Assembly (NCBI GenBank): GCA_023228465.1
Contig: JALOBC010000002.1
Coordinates: 1-64,000, forward strand
DNA from: Dokdonella sp.
GTDB taxonomy: Bacteria > Pseudomonadota > Gammaproteobacteria > Xanthomonadales > Rhodanobacteraceae
Direction: 5' to 3'
Length of the DNA stretch: 64,000 nucleotides
Of the stretch, positions 8,115 to 19,425 are shown one piece after another. Under the pieces are notes generated by a model. The model saw only the letters and a list, made by a program, of their open reading frames with translations. It made no database searches and was not told the DNA's origin. The translations under genes were made by a program, and so were the position numbers. Numbering within the stretch: the stretch's first letter is position 1; each line of letters starts with the position of its first letter.

Positions 8115-11100
8115 ATGTCTGAACCGCCCCTCCTGCGGCCGCGCCGCGAGCAGGTCATGGTCCGCGACTTTCCCCGCCTGGACGGGCGCTGGCGGCGGCT
8201 GGCGGCCATGCAGAAGGCGCCAGCGGCCGACCGCGAGCGGCTCGCCGAAGCCATTGCCGCCTCGGCCGCGCGGCGTGCCGCGCGCGCATCGCGGATCCCG
8301 GCGATCACGCTGGATGCGTCCCTGCCCATCGCCGCGCGCGCCGATGAGATCGTCGCGCACGTCCGCAAGCACCAGGTGCTGGTGCTGGCCGGCGAAACCG
8401 GCTCGGGCAAGACCACGCAGCTGCCCAAGCTCTGCCTGGCCGCCGGGCGCGGCGCCGGGGGCATGATCGGTTGCACCCAGCCGCGGCGGCTGGCCGCACG
8501 CAGCGTCTCGCGGCGCGTGGCGGCGGAACTCGGCAGCGCGCTGGGCGACCTGGTCGGCTTCCAGGTGCGCTTCAACGACCAGGTGTCCGAGGCCTCGCTG
8601 ATCAAGTTCATGACCGACGGCATCCTGCTGGCCGAAACCCAGTCCGATCGCGGGCTGGAGGCCTATGACACGATCATCCTCGACGAGGCGCACGAGCGCA
8701 GCCTCAACATCGATTTCCTGCTCGGCTATCTCAAGCGCCTGCTGGCACGGCGGCGCGACCTCAAGCTGATCGTCACCTCGGCGACCATCGATACGGCGCG
8801 CTTTGCCGCGCACTTCGGTGGCGCACCGGTCATCGAGGTGGAGGGACGCGCCTTTCCGGTCGAGGTGCGCTGGCGCGCCGACAGCCGCGATGACGATGCG
8901 CGTGCCGAGCCGCGCGGGCGAGCAGGCGCCGGCCAACGCCGCAAGGCCGACGCGGATCCGATTTCCCTGGCCGAGCAGATCGTCGCCACCGCCGACGAGA
9001 TCACCGCGGAGGACCCGCGCGGCGACGTGCTGGTGTTCCTGCCCGGCGAGCGCGAGATCCGCGACGCGCATCTCGCCCTGTCGCGGCGCCGCTACGCGCA
9101 CACCGAGGTGATGGCCCTGTATGCGCGCCTCTCGGCGGCCGAACAGGATCGCGTATTCCATCCCGGTCCGGCGCGGCGCATCGTGCTGGCGACCAATGTG
9201 GCCGAGACCTCGCTGACCGTGCCGCGCATCCGCTACGTCATCGACAGCGGCACGGCACGGGTGAAACGCTACAACCCGCGCAACCAGCTCGAGCGCCTGC
9301 ACGTGGAACCCATTTCGCAGGCCGCCGCCGACCAGCGCAAGGGCCGCTGCGGGCGCGTGGGGCCGGGCATCTGCTACCGGCTGTACAGCGAAGACGACTA
9401 CGCCATGCGGCCGCCCCACAGCGACCCGGAACTGCTGCGTTCCTCGCTGGCCGGCGTCATCCTGCGCATGCTCGCCCTGAAACTTGGTGATCCGGCGGGC
9501 TTCCCGTTTCTCGACGCGCCCTCCGAGCGCGCGGTCACCGACGGCTTCCGGCGCCTGGTGGAACTGGGCGCAATCGACGGCCAGCGGCGCCTGACCCCGA
9601 TCGGCCAGGCCATCGCGCGGCTGCCGATCGACGTCGCGCTCGGCCGCATGCTGGTCGAGGCGGTGGCGCGCGGCGTGCGCCGCGAACTGCTGGTGCTGGT
9701 GTCCTTCCTCAGCATCCAGGATCCGCGCGAGCGCCCGGCCGATGCGCGCGCCGAAGCCGATGCCGCGCACGCAACGTTCAACGATGCGAAATCCGATTTC
9801 CTCGGCATCCTCAGGTTGTGGGAAGCCTATGGCGCGGCGCATGGCGAGTTCACGCAGTCCAGGTTGCGCGACTGGTGCCGGGCGCATTTCCTGTCCTTCC
9901 TGCGCATGCGCGAATGGCGCGAACTGCACCGCCAGCTGCTGCTGGGGCCGGCGCTGCCGGGTCCCGCCGCCCCTGCCGCGCCAGCGCCGGCGAAGGCCGT
10001 GGCTGCCGAGGCCCGCGGCGAGATTCCAGACAACTACGAAGCGATCCACCGTTGCCTGCTGTCGGGCTGGCCGACCCAGGTCGGGCGGCGCGACGAGCGC
10101 GGCCAGTTCCGCGGCACGCGTGAACGCAGGTTCAGCGTGTTTCCCGGATCCGCGCTGGCCAAGGCGCCGCCGCAGTGGCTGCTGGCCGGGCAGATCCTCG
10201 ATCTGGCCAGGGTGTACGGCATGCTCTGCGCGCGCGTGGAGCCGGCCTGGATAGAGCAGCAGGCCGCGCACCTGGTGCGGCGCGCCTGGCATGATCCGCA
10301 CTGGTCGCGCAAGCGCGGCGCGGTGATCGCCTTCGAGCAGGTGACCCTGTTCGGCCTCACCCTGGTCGAGCGCCGCCAGGTCGATTTCGGTGCGCAGGAT
10401 CCGGCGCGCGCGCATGCCATCTTCCTGCACGAAGCGTTGGCGCGTTGCGAGCTGGATGCGCGCTCCGGCTTCGTGCGCGCCAATGCGCGCGTGCTGGCCG
10501 AAGCGCAGGAAATCGAAGCCAAGCGCCGTCGCAGCGGCCTGCTGCAGGACGAGGCGACCCTGGCGGCGTTCTTCGCCGGCAAGCTGCCGGGCGACATCTC
10601 GACCACGGTGGCGCTCGACGCCTGGTACCGGCGGGCGTCGGCGGCGGAACAGGCGGCCCTGCACTGGTCGCTCGGCGATGTGCTGGGCCAGGCGCCCGGC
10701 ATCGGCGCCGCCGATTTCCCGACCCGCCTCGAGGTTGGCGCGCGCAAGTTGCGACTTGCCTATCGTTTCCTGCCCGGCGATGCAGCCGATGGCGTGACCC
10801 TGCACGTGCCGCTGGCCCTGCTCAACACCGTGCCGGCCGCGCGCTGCAGCTGGCTGGTGCCGGGGCTGCTGGCGGAAAAGGTCGGCGAGGCGATCCGCGG
10901 CCTGCCCAAGGCGCTCAGGCGCAACTTCGTGCCCGCGCCGGACTTTGCGCAGGCCTTTGTCCAGGCCGAGGCGCCGCGCGATGCGCCGTTGTGGGAGGTG
11001 CTGGCGCAGTATCTTGCGCGCGTCACCGGGGTGGCCGTCACGGCGGCGGATTTCGCCGCCGTCGAGCTGCCGGCGTACCTGGCGATGAACTTCCGCGTCC

Positions 11101-12092
11101 ATGACGAGCAGGGCAGGACCCTGGTCGAGAGCCGCGACCTGGCCGCGATCCAGGGCGAGTGGACCGAGGCGGCGCGCATCGCCTTCACCAGCCACGCCGA
11201 TGTCGATCTCGCGCGCGAGGACGTCGGCGAATTCGACTTCGGCGACCTTCCCGAGCGCGTGGTTTCCAGCGGCGGCCTGAGTGCCTTCCCCGCGCTGGTC
11301 GATCTGGGTGACAGCGTGGCGCTGCGCGTGTTCGAAAATGCCGCCGAGGCGACGGACGAGCATCGTCGGGGTGTCGAGCGCCTGTTGCGCCGCGCGCTGG
11401 CCGGCAAGATCAGGCAGGCGCGCAAGCAGCTGCCGGTCGATCGCGCCACCGTCTTGCGCAGCGCGACCCTGGAAGGGCTGTTCGTCGTGCCTGCCGATGC
11501 GGGCCGCGGTGAGGGACTGCGCGCCGAGGTGGTGGAGTCGGCGCTGCGCGATTGCCTGGCGGCGGCGGACCTGGAGGTGCGCACGCGCGCGGATTTCGAG
11601 CACCTGCGCGATGCGCTGGGGCGCGCCCTGTTCCCGGCCGCCATCGAGCGCCTGGGCCTGGCCGAGGCGATCCTCGCCGCGCAGGCCGAGCTGCGTCCGC
11701 TGCTCGAACCGCCGCTGATGGGTTTCGCCACGGCCAACTACGCGGACCTGCGCGACCAGCTCGAGGCGCTGCTTGCACCCGGCTTCCTGAGCGACCTGCC
11801 CAAGACACGGCTGCAGCAGTTCCCGCGCTACCTCAAGGCCATGCAACTGCGCGCCGAGCGCCTGCGCCAGGATCCGGCGCGCGACCAGGCACGCATGCTG
11901 GGGTTGCAGGGCTACTGGCGCGACTACCTGAAACTGCGCGCCACGCGCGGTGGCGAGGATGCTTGCCTGGCCGAGCTGCGCTGGGCGATCGAGGAGCTGC
12001 GCGTATCCAGCTTTGCCCAGGAGCTCGGCACGCCCGAGCCGGTTTCGCCCAAGCGCGTCGCGCGCCTGGTCCAGGCCCTGCGCGCGTCCTGA
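8115..12092 (+). CDS. hrpA: ATP-dependent RNA helicase HrpA
   Basis: This very long (1325-residue) DEAH-box helicase has motif I GETGSGKT (about residue 95), motif [15 protein letters not shown], and motif [14 protein letters not shown]. Helicase-associated and OB-fold domains follow, then a C-terminal DUF3418-type region typical of bacterial HrpA. Its length is close to the roughly 1300 residues of E. coli HrpA. HrpA acts in mRNA processing and in rescuing stalled or colliding ribosomes. The start at the ATG of MSEPPLLRP is chosen by family length; MVRDFPRL 14 residues later is an alternative. The opposite strand carries a very long open frame across this gene, which is a GC-rich shadow. Confidence 0.93.
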   Translation: MSEPPLLRPRREQVMVRDFPRLDGRWRRLAAMQKAPAADRERLAEAIAASAARRAARASRIPAITLDASLPIAARADEIVAHVRKHQVLVLAGETGSGKTTQLPKLCLAAGRGAGGMIGCTQPRRLAARSVSRRVAAELGSALGDLVGFQVRFNDQVSEASLIKFMTDGILLAETQSDRGLEAYDTIILDEAHERSLNIDFLLGYLKRLLARRRDLKLIVTSATIDTARFAAHFGGAPVIEVEGRAFPVEVRWRADSRDDDARAEPRGRAGAGQRRKADADPISLAEQIVATADEITAEDPRGDVLVFLPGEREIRDAHLALSRRRYAHTEVMALYARLSAAEQDRVFHPGPARRIVLATNVAETSLTVPRIRYVIDSGTARVKRYNPRNQLERLHVEPISQAAADQRKGRCGRVGPGICYRLYSEDDYAMRPPHSDPELLRSSLAGVILRMLALKLGDPAGFPFLDAPSERAVTDGFRRLVELGAIDGQRRLTPIGQAIARLPIDVALGRMLVEAVARGVRRELLVLVSFLSIQDPRERPADARAEADAAHATFNDAKSDFLGILRLWEAYGAAHGEFTQSRLRDWCRAHFLSFLRMREWRELHRQLLLGPALPGPAAPAAPAPAKAVAAEARGEIPDNYEAIHRCLLSGWPTQVGRRDERGQFRGTRERRFSVFPGSALAKAPPQWLLAGQILDLARVYGMLCARVEPAWIEQQAAHLVRRAWHDPHWSRKRGAVIAFEQVTLFGLTLVERRQVDFGAQDPARAHAIFLHEALARCELDARSGFVRANARVLAEAQEIEAKRRRSGLLQDEATLAAFFAGKLPGDISTTVALDAWYRRASAAEQAALHWSLGDVLGQAPGIGAADFPTRLEVGARKLRLAYRFLPGDAADGVTLHVPLALLNTVPAARCSWLVPGLLAEKVGEAIRGLPKALRRNFVPAPDFAQAFVQAEAPRDAPLWEVLAQYLARVTGVAVTAADFAAVELPAYLAMNFRVHDEQGRTLVESRDLAAIQGEWTEAARIAFTSHADVDLAREDVGEFDFGDLPERVVSSGGLSAFPALVDLGDSVALRVFENAAEATDEHRRGVERLLRRALAGKIRQARKQLPVDRATVLRSATLEGLFVVPADAGRGEGLRAEVVESALRDCLAAADLEVRTRADFEHLRDALGRALFPAAIERLGLAEAILAAQAELRPLLEPPLMGFATANYADLRDQLEALLAPGFLSDLPKTRLQQFPRYLKAMQLRAERLRQDPARDQARMLGLQGYWRDYLKLRATRGGEDACLAELRWAIEELRVSSFAQELGTPEPVSPKRVARLVQALRAS

Positions 12093-12121
12093 GCCAGGCG
12101 GACCGGCGCCGCGCCGAGCCC

Positions 12122-13156
12122 TCAGCGCAGCGGCGCACCCAGCGCGCCGGCCATGCCCGCCACGGCCTGGATCTGCACGCCTTCGCGGCTGTCATAGTCT
12201 TCGCCGCTGTAGCCCCACCAGTCCCAGCAGCCCTTGGGGTTGAGCGGAACCATGCTGGCGCGCGCCTGCGGGTACAGCACGACCACGCCGTAGGCATCCG
12301 CCCAGCGGTTGTAGCCGGCGTCGCTGACGAAGGCCTTGCCCACGCTGTCGGCATTCTGCTGGCAGCCATGGAAGGCGATGTGCAGGGCGCAGACCTGGCC
12401 TGCGGCGCAGGCCTTGGGAATGTAGGCATAGCCCTCGGCGGCGAGGAAGGCATCCTTGCCGTCGGGCCGGAACGCATCCTGGTCGAAGGTGCGCAGCTCG
12501 CCGCTCGCCGCCTTCGCGGCATGTGGCGGCTTGCCGTACAGGTCGGCAAGGATCTCGCCGGCGGCGTCGAAGCCGCACTTGCCGACATAGGGCGCCGTGG
12601 CGGTGGTGCACGATGCGCCGCTATCGAGCGTGGGAAAGGTGTGCGTGAAGTCGCGCCCCAGGTCTTCCTCGATGCTGGGCTTGTGTCCCGCCTTCGCGCC
12701 GAGCGCGCGATACAGCGCGGCGGTCGCCACGGAAAGCGATGCGGCCACGGTCTGATCCGCACTGCCATGCAGCACCAGCACGCGGTCGCCGGCCAGGCCC
12801 GAAAGGGGCGCGATCCTGCCGGCTGCGGCGGCCTCGGTGGCGTAGCTGGCCAGCGCCTGCACGTCCGGGCCCTTGCCCGAAGCGGGCATCATGCAGCTCG
12901 CGAGCGCGGTCTGCAGGGAGCCCTGTGCGCAGTGATAGGGGCCGCCGGCGATCAGTGCCGCGCCGGCGATGCGGTCGGAATGGGCGAGGTGCAGCTGGTG
13001 CGCCATGTAGGCGCCGGAGGACAGGCCCGAGACGGTGGTGCGCGCGGGATCGAGCTTGAGCGCCGGCAGGGCGGCTTCGGCGGCATGGGCGGTAACAGCC
13101 AGGGACAGGGCCAGGCCAAGGGCCAGGGCGGCGTGCAGTGGAAAGTTGCGAGTCAT
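12122..13156 (-). CDS. Secreted PHB/PHA depolymerase-like alpha/beta hydrolase (type 2, permuted catalytic domain)
   Basis: The 344-residue protein has a signal peptide (about residues 1-26, ending HAAEA). The lipase box GLSSG, with candidate nucleophile Ser46, sits near the N terminus. A VLHGSADQTV segment should carry the catalytic Asp. An oxyanion/His region AFHGCQQNADS lies far downstream. This order, lipase box before HGCQQ, is that of type 2 extracellular polyhydroxyalkanoate depolymerases and reverses type 1. I see no separate C-terminal substrate-binding domain, so it may act on short chains or be an esterase. A polypurine AGGGGA lies upstream of the ATG at 13156. It is convergent with hrpA, leaving only 29 bases. 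Confidence 0.8.
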   Translation of the reverse strand: MTRNFPLHAALALGLALSLAVTAHAAEAALPALKLDPARTTVSGLSSGAYMAHQLHLAHSDRIAGAALIAGGPYHCAQGSLQTALASCMMPASGKGPDVQALASYATEAAAAGRIAPLSGLAGDRVLVLHGSADQTVAASLSVATAALYRALGAKAGHKPSIEEDLGRDFTHTFPTLDSGASCTTATAPYVGKCGFDAAGEILADLYGKPPHAAKAASGELRTFDQDAFRPDGKDAFLAAEGYAYIPKACAAGQVCALHIAFHGCQQNADSVGKAFVSDAGYNRWADAYGVVVLYPQARASMVPLNPKGCWDWWGYSGEDYDSREGVQIQAVAGMAGALGAPLR

Positions 13157-13288
13157 GGGGAATCCCCTGGGCGGCATGCGTGAGTGAGGGGCGGGCCGGG
13201 AACGCCTGCATTGCAGTCGCGTCCGAGCGTACACCCGCCCCGTTGCGGACTCCCAGCTTAGGGGAGGAGAATGGCTGCGTGTGCCTGG

Positions 13289-13315
13289 ATGCCCTCCCCG
13301 CAGCGGGGAGGGCAT
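13289..13315. terminator. 12-bp perfect hairpin downstream of the TonB receptor gene
   Basis: ATGCCCTCCCCG and CGGGGAGGGCAT flank a 3-base loop. The hairpin sits about 70 bases beyond the receptor stop on the minus strand and upstream of the depolymerase gene. There is no T run after it, so it may be a terminator or one copy of a dispersed CCCTCCCCG-type repeat. Confidence 0.55.
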
Positions 13316-13384
13316 GGCCGCGGAAGGCGTTCGCGTGCGGTTCGCGCGCGCCAGACGAACCCCGCCATGGCCTGGCGCCCAGGC

Positions 13385-15670
13385 TCAGAACGAGTAGCGC
13401 GCCGACAGGTAATAGTTGCGCGGCCAGCCGAAGTAGGCGGTCTGGATGTTGCCCACGCTGGAGAACTCCTGGCCGTCGGTCTTGTATACCTTGTCGGTGA
13501 GGTTGCGCACCCCGGCACGCACCTGCCACTTCGCGTCGGACGAATCCCACACGCCGAACAGGCCGACCAGGGTGTAGGCGGGCTGCATCAGGCCGGGGCG
13601 GTTGTCCACGCTGAGCCAGGTGTCGTCGCGGTAGCTCACGTCACCGCCCACGGTCAGCGCGGCCCCACTGTTGAAGCCGATGGTCTGTGCCAGTGCCACG
13701 CGCGCACTCCATTCCGGCGAGAACGGCACGTGGTCGTGGAGATCGGCGAGCAGCGGATTGAGCTGCACGCGCGGATCGATGAACTCCTTGTAGCGCGCCT
13801 TCATGTAGCCGAGCTGCCCGGACAGGCGCGTGCCCTGGCCGAACAGCGCGGCGCCCTCGAACTCGAAGCCGTCGATCTCGAGCTTGGCCGCGTTCAGCAC
13901 CGGGAAGGCGAAGGTCGGCGTCTCCGATTCGGGATTCTGCACCTCGGACACGCGCGCCTGGAAATCGCGGTAGTCGCTGTGGAAGACCGCGAAGTTGCCC
14001 TGCAGGCGGCCATCGGCCGAGCGCGTCTTGAAGCCGGCCTCGTAGGTCCAGACGTACTCCGGATCGAACTTGGCGCTGGCCACTTCCGGTGCGCTGTTGG
14101 CGCGGCCATTGAAGCCGCCCGACTTGAAGCCGCGGTTGGCCGAGATGTACACCATCGACTGGTCGGTGATCTGGTTCTGCAACGCGATGGAGGGCGTCAG
14201 CGCGGTCCAGCCCTGCTTGCCGTCGAAGGCGACCGTTTCGTTGAGCGCCCCGAATGGCGCGCCCCAGAAGGTGCTGGTGGTGCGGTCGTAATCCTTGGTT
14301 TCGCGCGTCCAGCGCAGGCCGCCGGAAAGGCTCCAGCCGGGCGAGAATTCCCAGTTCGCGTGGGCGAACGCCGCGTAGCTCTCGGTCGTCAGGTCATCAT
14401 CGATGGTGCGCAGGAAGTCGATCGGGTTGCCGGCGAGCGCGAACAGATCGTCGGCGTAGGCTTCCTGGTGCGAGGGCACCATTTCGCGCAGCCAGTAGAT
14501 GCCATACACGGCCTGCAGGTTGCTGCCGTTGTCGTACTGGAACTGGAACTCCTGGCTGGCCTGCTTCTGCCTGAAGCCGACGAACACGTCACCCAGCTGG
14601 AATTGCGAAGCGTCGATATCGATGTAGGAATCGCTGTCCAGCCAGCGGTAGGCGCTGATGCTCTTGAACGTCCACGCGTCGGACATGTTCCAGTTCGCGT
14701 GCAGCGCCACGCCCTTGTGCGTGAGTTCCTGGCCGCGATCGGGCGGGAACGAGGTCTGCGAATGGAAATCGTAGGTGCCGGTCGGCGCCGGCAGCAGCAC
14801 CACCGGCCCCAGCACCAGGTCGGTCTGGATCAGCGGCGCGGTGGGCTCGCCCAGGGTGAGGGCGGTGTTCTGGTGCGTGTAATCCAGCGCCAGGGTGGCA
14901 TTGAAGGTCTCGTTCGGCTTGAACTGGAGCTTGGCACGCAGCGCCTTGGTGTCGTCATCGTTGAATTCCTGCCCGGTGACCGGATCGGAAACGTAGCCGT
15001 CGGTGCGGACCACGGCGCCGGCGACGCTCGCCGACCACATGTCGCCGAGGCCGCCGGAAAGATAGAAGCGGCCTTCGGCGCGGCCGTGGTCGCCCACTGT
15101 CGCCTCGACCGAGCCGGTCGGCACCTGGCTCGGTTCCCTGGTCACGATCTTGATCGCGCCGCCGGTGGTGTTCTTGCCGTACAGCGTGCCCTGCGGTCCG
15201 CGCAGCACTTCGACGTGGTTGACGTCGAACAGGCTGATCAGCGCGCCCTGGATGCGCGAGTAGTAGACGTCGTCCACGTACATGCCGACGCCCGGGTCGA
15301 AGGTCTGCAGTGCATCCGGCTGGCCGATGCCGCGGATGAACACGTTGACGGCCGAGGACGAGCCGCGACCCTGCACGATGTTGAGGTTGGGCACCGAACC
15401 CTGCAGGCCGCCGATGTTCTCCGCGCCCATGTCGGCAAGGTCCTCCTCGCTGAAGGCGCTGACCGCGATCGGCACCTTCTCGATGTTCTCCTCGCGTCGA
15501 CGCGCGGTGACCTCGATCGCTTCGAGCTTGCGCACCTCGCCCTGCTCGGCGGGATGGCTGCTGCGATCCGGAGCGCCTTCGTCCTGGGCCGCCTGGTCGG
15601 CCGCTTGGGCGGGCAGGGTCCAGGCGCAGAATGCGCCGGCGATGGCAAGACTCAACAGTGTGCGTTGCAT
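13385..15670 (-). CDS. TonB-dependent outer-membrane receptor
   Basis: The 761-residue protein has a signal peptide (about 1-24, ending PAQA) and a spacer. A TonB-box-like IEVTARRREENIEKVPIAV is followed by a plug domain with VFIRGIGQPDALQTFDPGV and EVLRGPQGTLYGKNTTGGAI. The large beta-barrel ends in YYLSARYSF, with the terminal Phe expected for outer-membrane insertion. These receptors import siderophores, vitamin B12, nickel, sugars or aromatics at the expense of the proton motive force via TonB. The sequence resembles the broad IroN/FecA-like receptors of Xanthomonadales, but the ligand cannot be read. The start at 15670 gives the cleanest signal peptide. It diverges from a GntP-family permease, which hints at a shared small-molecule substrate. 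Confidence 0.9.
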   Translation of the reverse strand: MQRTLLSLAIAGAFCAWTLPAQAADQAAQDEGAPDRSSHPAEQGEVRKLEAIEVTARRREENIEKVPIAVSAFSEEDLADMGAENIGGLQGSVPNLNIVQGRGSSSAVNVFIRGIGQPDALQTFDPGVGMYVDDVYYSRIQGALISLFDVNHVEVLRGPQGTLYGKNTTGGAIKIVTREPSQVPTGSVEATVGDHGRAEGRFYLSGGLGDMWSASVAGAVVRTDGYVSDPVTGQEFNDDDTKALRAKLQFKPNETFNATLALDYTHQNTALTLGEPTAPLIQTDLVLGPVVLLPAPTGTYDFHSQTSFPPDRGQELTHKGVALHANWNMSDAWTFKSISAYRWLDSDSYIDIDASQFQLGDVFVGFRQKQASQEFQFQYDNGSNLQAVYGIYWLREMVPSHQEAYADDLFALAGNPIDFLRTIDDDLTTESYAAFAHANWEFSPGWSLSGGLRWTRETKDYDRTTSTFWGAPFGALNETVAFDGKQGWTALTPSIALQNQITDQSMVYISANRGFKSGGFNGRANSAPEVASAKFDPEYVWTYEAGFKTRSADGRLQGNFAVFHSDYRDFQARVSEVQNPESETPTFAFPVLNAAKLEIDGFEFEGAALFGQGTRLSGQLGYMKARYKEFIDPRVQLNPLLADLHDHVPFSPEWSARVALAQTIGFNSGAALTVGGDVSYRDDTWLSVDNRPGLMQPAYTLVGLFGVWDSSDAKWQVRAGVRNLTDKVYKTDGQEFSSVGNIQTAYFGWPRNYYLSARYSF

Positions 15671-15825
15671 GATTCCCCTCCACGGCATGATCGCCAGTCT
15701 GCGGGCAGGCTAGTGGCTGCGCGCGCACAGGGCACTTGTACCTTCGTACAGTGGGCAAGCGCGGCCCCGGCGGGTTTCATGCGGACTGCGCCGCGCTTGG
15801 CGCGAGCGCCTGGAGGAACCCCGGC

Positions 15826-17223
15826 TTGGCTTTCCTGATCGTCCTCGCGGCGCTGTGCTTCCTGATGCTGGTCGCCTATCGCGGCTACAGCGTCATCCTG
15901 TTCGCGCCGGTGGCGGCGCTGGGTGCCGTGCTGCTGACCGATCCGGCACTGGTCGCGCCGATGTTCACCGGCCTGTTCATGGACCGGATGGTCGGATTCC
16001 TGAAGCTCTACTTCCCGGTCTTCATGCTCGGCGCGGTGTTCGGCAAGCTGATCGAGATCTCCGGCTTCTCGCGCGCCATCGTGGCGGCGACCATCAACCT
16101 GGTCGGGCGCAGCCGGGCGATCCTGTCCATCGTGCTGGTGTGCGCGCTGCTGACCTATGGCGGCGTATCGCTGTTCGTGGTGGTGTTCGCGGTGTATCCG
16201 TTCGCCGCCGAGCTGTTCCGCCAGAGCGACATTCCCAAGCGCCTGATTCCCGGCACCATCGCGCTTGGCGCCTTCACCTTCACCATGGATGCGCTGCCCG
16301 GCACGCCGCAGATCCAGAACGTCATCCCGACCACCTTCTTCCAGACCACCACCTGGGCGGCGCCCTGGCTCGGCATCCTTGGAGGGGTGTTCATCCTGGC
16401 CGTGGGCCTTGCCTACCTGGACTGGCGCCGGCGCGTCGCCGCGCGTGCCGGTGAAGGTTACGGCAGCGGCCACGAGAACGAGCCGGCCCCGTTCAGCGGT
16501 GAGCATCTCGCGCCGGCCTGGCTGGCGATCCTGCCGCTGGTCGTGGTTGGCGTGGCCAATTTCGTACTGACGCGCATGATTCCGCAGTGGTACGGCGCGA
16601 CCTACAGTTTCGATCCCAGCGTGGTCGGCCAGGCCGCACCGGTGGTGCAGGACGTGGCCAAGCTGACCGCCATCTGGGCGGTCGAGGGAGCGCTGCTGCT
16701 CGGCATCGCCTGCGTGCTGGTGAGCGCATGGCGGCCGGTGCTGAAGACCTTTGCCGAAGGCAGCCGCAGCGCAGTCGGCGGCGCCCTGCTGGCCTCGATG
16801 AACACCGCTTCGGAGTACGGCTTCGGCGCCGTCATCGCCGCGCTGCCGGGCTTCCTGGTGGTGGCCGATGCACTGAGCGCGATTCCCGATCCACTGATCA
16901 ACGAGGCGGTTTCGGTGACCGCGCTGGCCGGCATCACCGGTTCGGCCTCGGGCGGCATGAGCATCGCGCTCGCGGCCATGGCCGACACCTTCATGCAGAA
17001 CGCGCAGGCCGCTGGCATCCCGCTGGAAGTCCTGCACCGCGTGGCCGCCATGGCCTCCGGCGGCATGGATACGCTGCCGCACAATGGCGCCGTCATCACC
17101 CTGCTTGCCGTTACCGGCCTCACCCACCGCCAGTCCTACAAGGACATCTTCGCCATTACCCTGATCAAGACCGCGGCGGTGTTCGTGGTGATCGGGCTGT
17201 TCTATGCCACCCGGCTGGTGTGA
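15826..17223 (+). CDS. GntP-family permease (gluconate/organic acid:H+ symporter type)
   Basis: The 465-residue inner-membrane protein has about 12 hydrophobic helices. Family-typical stretches are VMLGAVFGKLIEISGFSRAIV-like sequence near residue 70, ALGAFTFTMDALPGTPQIQN (about 145-165) and GGMDTLPHNGAVITLLAVTG near the end. GntP proteins transport gluconate, other sugar acids or short carboxylates. I chose the TTG start at 15826 because GGAGGA sits eight bases upstream and the protein then begins directly with a membrane helix; the 30 upstream codons look non-coding. It is divergent from the TonB receptor with 155 bases between them. Confidence 0.85.
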   Translation: MAFLIVLAALCFLMLVAYRGYSVILFAPVAALGAVLLTDPALVAPMFTGLFMDRMVGFLKLYFPVFMLGAVFGKLIEISGFSRAIVAATINLVGRSRAILSIVLVCALLTYGGVSLFVVVFAVYPFAAELFRQSDIPKRLIPGTIALGAFTFTMDALPGTPQIQNVIPTTFFQTTTWAAPWLGILGGVFILAVGLAYLDWRRRVAARAGEGYGSGHENEPAPFSGEHLAPAWLAILPLVVVGVANFVLTRMIPQWYGATYSFDPSVVGQAAPVVQDVAKLTAIWAVEGALLLGIACVLVSAWRPVLKTFAEGSRSAVGGALLASMNTASEYGFGAVIAALPGFLVVADALSAIPDPLINEAVSVTALAGITGSASGGMSIALAAMADTFMQNAQAAGIPLEVLHRVAAMASGGMDTLPHNGAVITLLAVTGLTHRQSYKDIFAITLIKTAAVFVVIGLFYATRLV

Positions 17224-17229
17224 GCCGGG

Positions 17230-19290
17230 CTACACAGCTGGCGTGGCGTCGAGTTCGCGCAGCAAGTCGCCAGGCGCGTCGATCGGCGGCAGGCAGGTGG
17301 TGCCGCGGCAGAGCCAGGCGCGGCCGCCCGGTGCCGCGTGCTGGGCGACGAGCAGGTCCGGCAGCGGCGCCGCTGCGGCCGGGATGAAGTAGCTCTCCGT
17401 GCCTGCCTGCCTGGCCCGCGCGAGGGCCGGTGCCCAGCGCGGCGCATCGGCCGCATCCGCGCGCACGACGATGCGTGTGGGCGGCGCCAGGTAGTCGCCG
17501 AGTGCCAGCAGCAGGCTGGCGCAGCCTTCCGGATGTTCGCCGAGCATCGGCCAGGCCGCGCGCAGGCAGCGCTCGGCCGCGTCGAGGAAATGCGAATCAC
17601 CAGTCAGATGACCCAGGCGCAGCAGGGCGCGGGCGGCAATCCCGTTGCCCGAAGGCAGGGCGTCGTCCAGCCACGGCCGGGGGCGTTGCGGCAGGCGTTC
17701 GGCGTCGTGGGCGGTGAAGAAGAAGCCGCCCGATTCATGGTCTTCGAAGCGTTCGAGCAATTGCGCGGCCAGCGCCAGCGCCCAGGTCAGGTCGCGGGTC
17801 TTCCAGCGCAGGCGCAACATCGCCAGCAGGGCGTCGAGGAGGAAGGCGTGGTCGTCGAGGAAGGCCGGCTGCTTCGCCGTGCCGCGGGCATGGCTGGCCA
17901 GCAGGCGCCCGTCGCGCCAGACATGTGCATGCAGGAAATCGAGCGCGCGCTCGGCCGGCTCGACCAGCCGCTCGAGTCCAGGCACGGCCAGCGCCGCGCG
18001 CGCCAGGCCGGCGATGGCCAGCGCGTTCCAGGCGGTCAGGATCTTGTCGTCCAGTGCCGGGGGCACGCGGCGCGCGCGGGCGTCAAGCAGCTTGGCGCGC
18101 GCCGCTTCCCAGCGCTGGTGCGCCGTGGCTGGCGCGATGCCCAGGCTCGCCGCGACTTCGTCGCAACTGGCAACCGGGCGCAGGTGCCATGCCTTGCCCT
18201 CGAAATTGGGTGGTCGATCCAGGCCGAAGCGGCGCTCGAGGATGGCGTACTCGCGCGCATCGAGCAGGTCGCGCACTTCCTCGCGCTGCCAAAGGTAGAA
18301 GCGCCCTTCCGCGCCTTCCGAGTCGGCATCGAGCGAGCTGGCGAAGCCGCCGCCGGGCAGCTCCATCTCGCGTTCCAGCCAGGCAGCCGTGGCCTGCGCG
18401 CCGACCACCAGCTCGCGGTTGCCGAAGCGCGCGCCGGCCTGCGCCAGCAGCGGCAGCAGCAGGGCATTGTCGTAAAGCATCTTCTCGAAGTGCGGGATGT
18501 TCCATTCCGCATCCACCGAATAGCGGAAGAAGCCGCCCCCCAGGTGATCGGCCAGGCCGCGTCCGGCGATGCAACGCAGGCTGTGGCGGGCCAGCGTGAT
18601 CGGTGCGTCGCTGGTGGTGTTGCCGGGCCGATCGCAGGCCAGCAGCAGTTCCAGTTCGCTGGCGTGCGGGAACTTCGGCGCACCGCGATGACCGCCGTTG
18701 GCGGGGTCGTGGCTGGCGGCGATGCGCTGCAGCGCCACCTGCAGCGGCCCGGAGTCCAGCACGTGCGCCGGTGCCGCGCCCGGACCCCGGTCGGCAAGGA
18801 AGGCAGCCAGCGCGGTGTTCTGCCTGCGCAGTTCGTCCGGGTGCGTGTCGTACCACTCCCGCACTCCGCGCAGCACCTCGCCGAACGCGGGCAGGCCGTG
18901 GCGCGGGGACGGCGGAAAGTAGGTGCCGGCATAGAACGGCACCAGGTCGTCGGGGGCGAGGAAAACCGTCAGTGGCCAGCCGCCGCCGCGCCCGGCCAGC
19001 GCCTGGTAGGCATGCTGGTAGACGCGGTCGATGTCGGGACGCTCCTCGCGGTCGACCTTGATGTTGATGTACAGGCTGTTCATCAACGCCGCGATGGTTG
19101 CGTCTGCGAAACTCTCGTGGGCCATCACGTGGCACCAGTGGCAGGCGGCATAGCCGATCGAGAGCAGGATCGGCCGGCCCTCGCTGCGTGCCGCCGCGAG
19201 CGCCTGCGCGCACCAGGGCCACCAGTCGACCGGATTGTCCGCGTGCTGGCGCAGGTAGGGGCTGGTTTCGGCGGCAAGGCGATTGGGCAT
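17230..19290 (-). CDS. Thioredoxin-fold / six-hairpin protein of the YyaL (DUF255) family
   Basis: The 686-residue protein starts with the DUF255 thioredoxin-like domain (about 1-165; [17 protein letters not shown] and the CxxC-type motif ACHWCHVM near residue 50). A long alpha/alpha-toroid region like N-acylglucosamine 2-epimerases follows, with [29 protein letters not shown] and [15 protein letters not shown]. Homologues include Bacillus YyaL and human SPATA20. Their biochemical role is unresolved; redox or sugar-related activities have been proposed. The sequence is full length and intact. It diverges from lgt with 135 bases between the two ATG codons. Confidence 0.9.
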   Translation of the reverse strand: MPNRLAAETSPYLRQHADNPVDWWPWCAQALAAARSEGRPILLSIGYAACHWCHVMAHESFADATIAALMNSLYINIKVDREERPDIDRVYQHAYQALAGRGGGWPLTVFLAPDDLVPFYAGTYFPPSPRHGLPAFGEVLRGVREWYDTHPDELRRQNTALAAFLADRGPGAAPAHVLDSGPLQVALQRIAASHDPANGGHRGAPKFPHASELELLLACDRPGNTTSDAPITLARHSLRCIAGRGLADHLGGGFFRYSVDAEWNIPHFEKMLYDNALLLPLLAQAGARFGNRELVVGAQATAAWLEREMELPGGGFASSLDADSEGAEGRFYLWQREEVRDLLDAREYAILERRFGLDRPPNFEGKAWHLRPVASCDEVAASLGIAPATAHQRWEAARAKLLDARARRVPPALDDKILTAWNALAIAGLARAALAVPGLERLVEPAERALDFLHAHVWRDGRLLASHARGTAKQPAFLDDHAFLLDALLAMLRLRWKTRDLTWALALAAQLLERFEDHESGGFFFTAHDAERLPQRPRPWLDDALPSGNGIAARALLRLGHLTGDSHFLDAAERCLRAAWPMLGEHPEGCASLLLALGDYLAPPTRIVVRADAADAPRWAPALARARQAGTESYFIPAAAAPLPDLLVAQHAAPGGRAWLCRGTTCLPPIDAPGDLLRELDATPAV

Positions 19291-19425
19291 GGCGGCAGTG
19301 TAGCCGTCCCGCGTGAATGCCGACCCAGCCGCGGCGATCCCGTATCATCGGCGCCTTGCCCGTTTGCGGCCGGCGCCGTTGCCGCCACGCGCAGGCGCGG
19401 TTCCGGCCACCAGGACGCAAGGCGA

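Noticed and set aside
8112-11846. A very long open frame (over 1200 codons) on the minus strand across hrpA
   Set aside because: It is antisense to a clear HrpA helicase with all motifs, and its translation is rich in Arg, Gly, His, Ala and Gln with no domain. High-GC codon bias opens this opposite frame.
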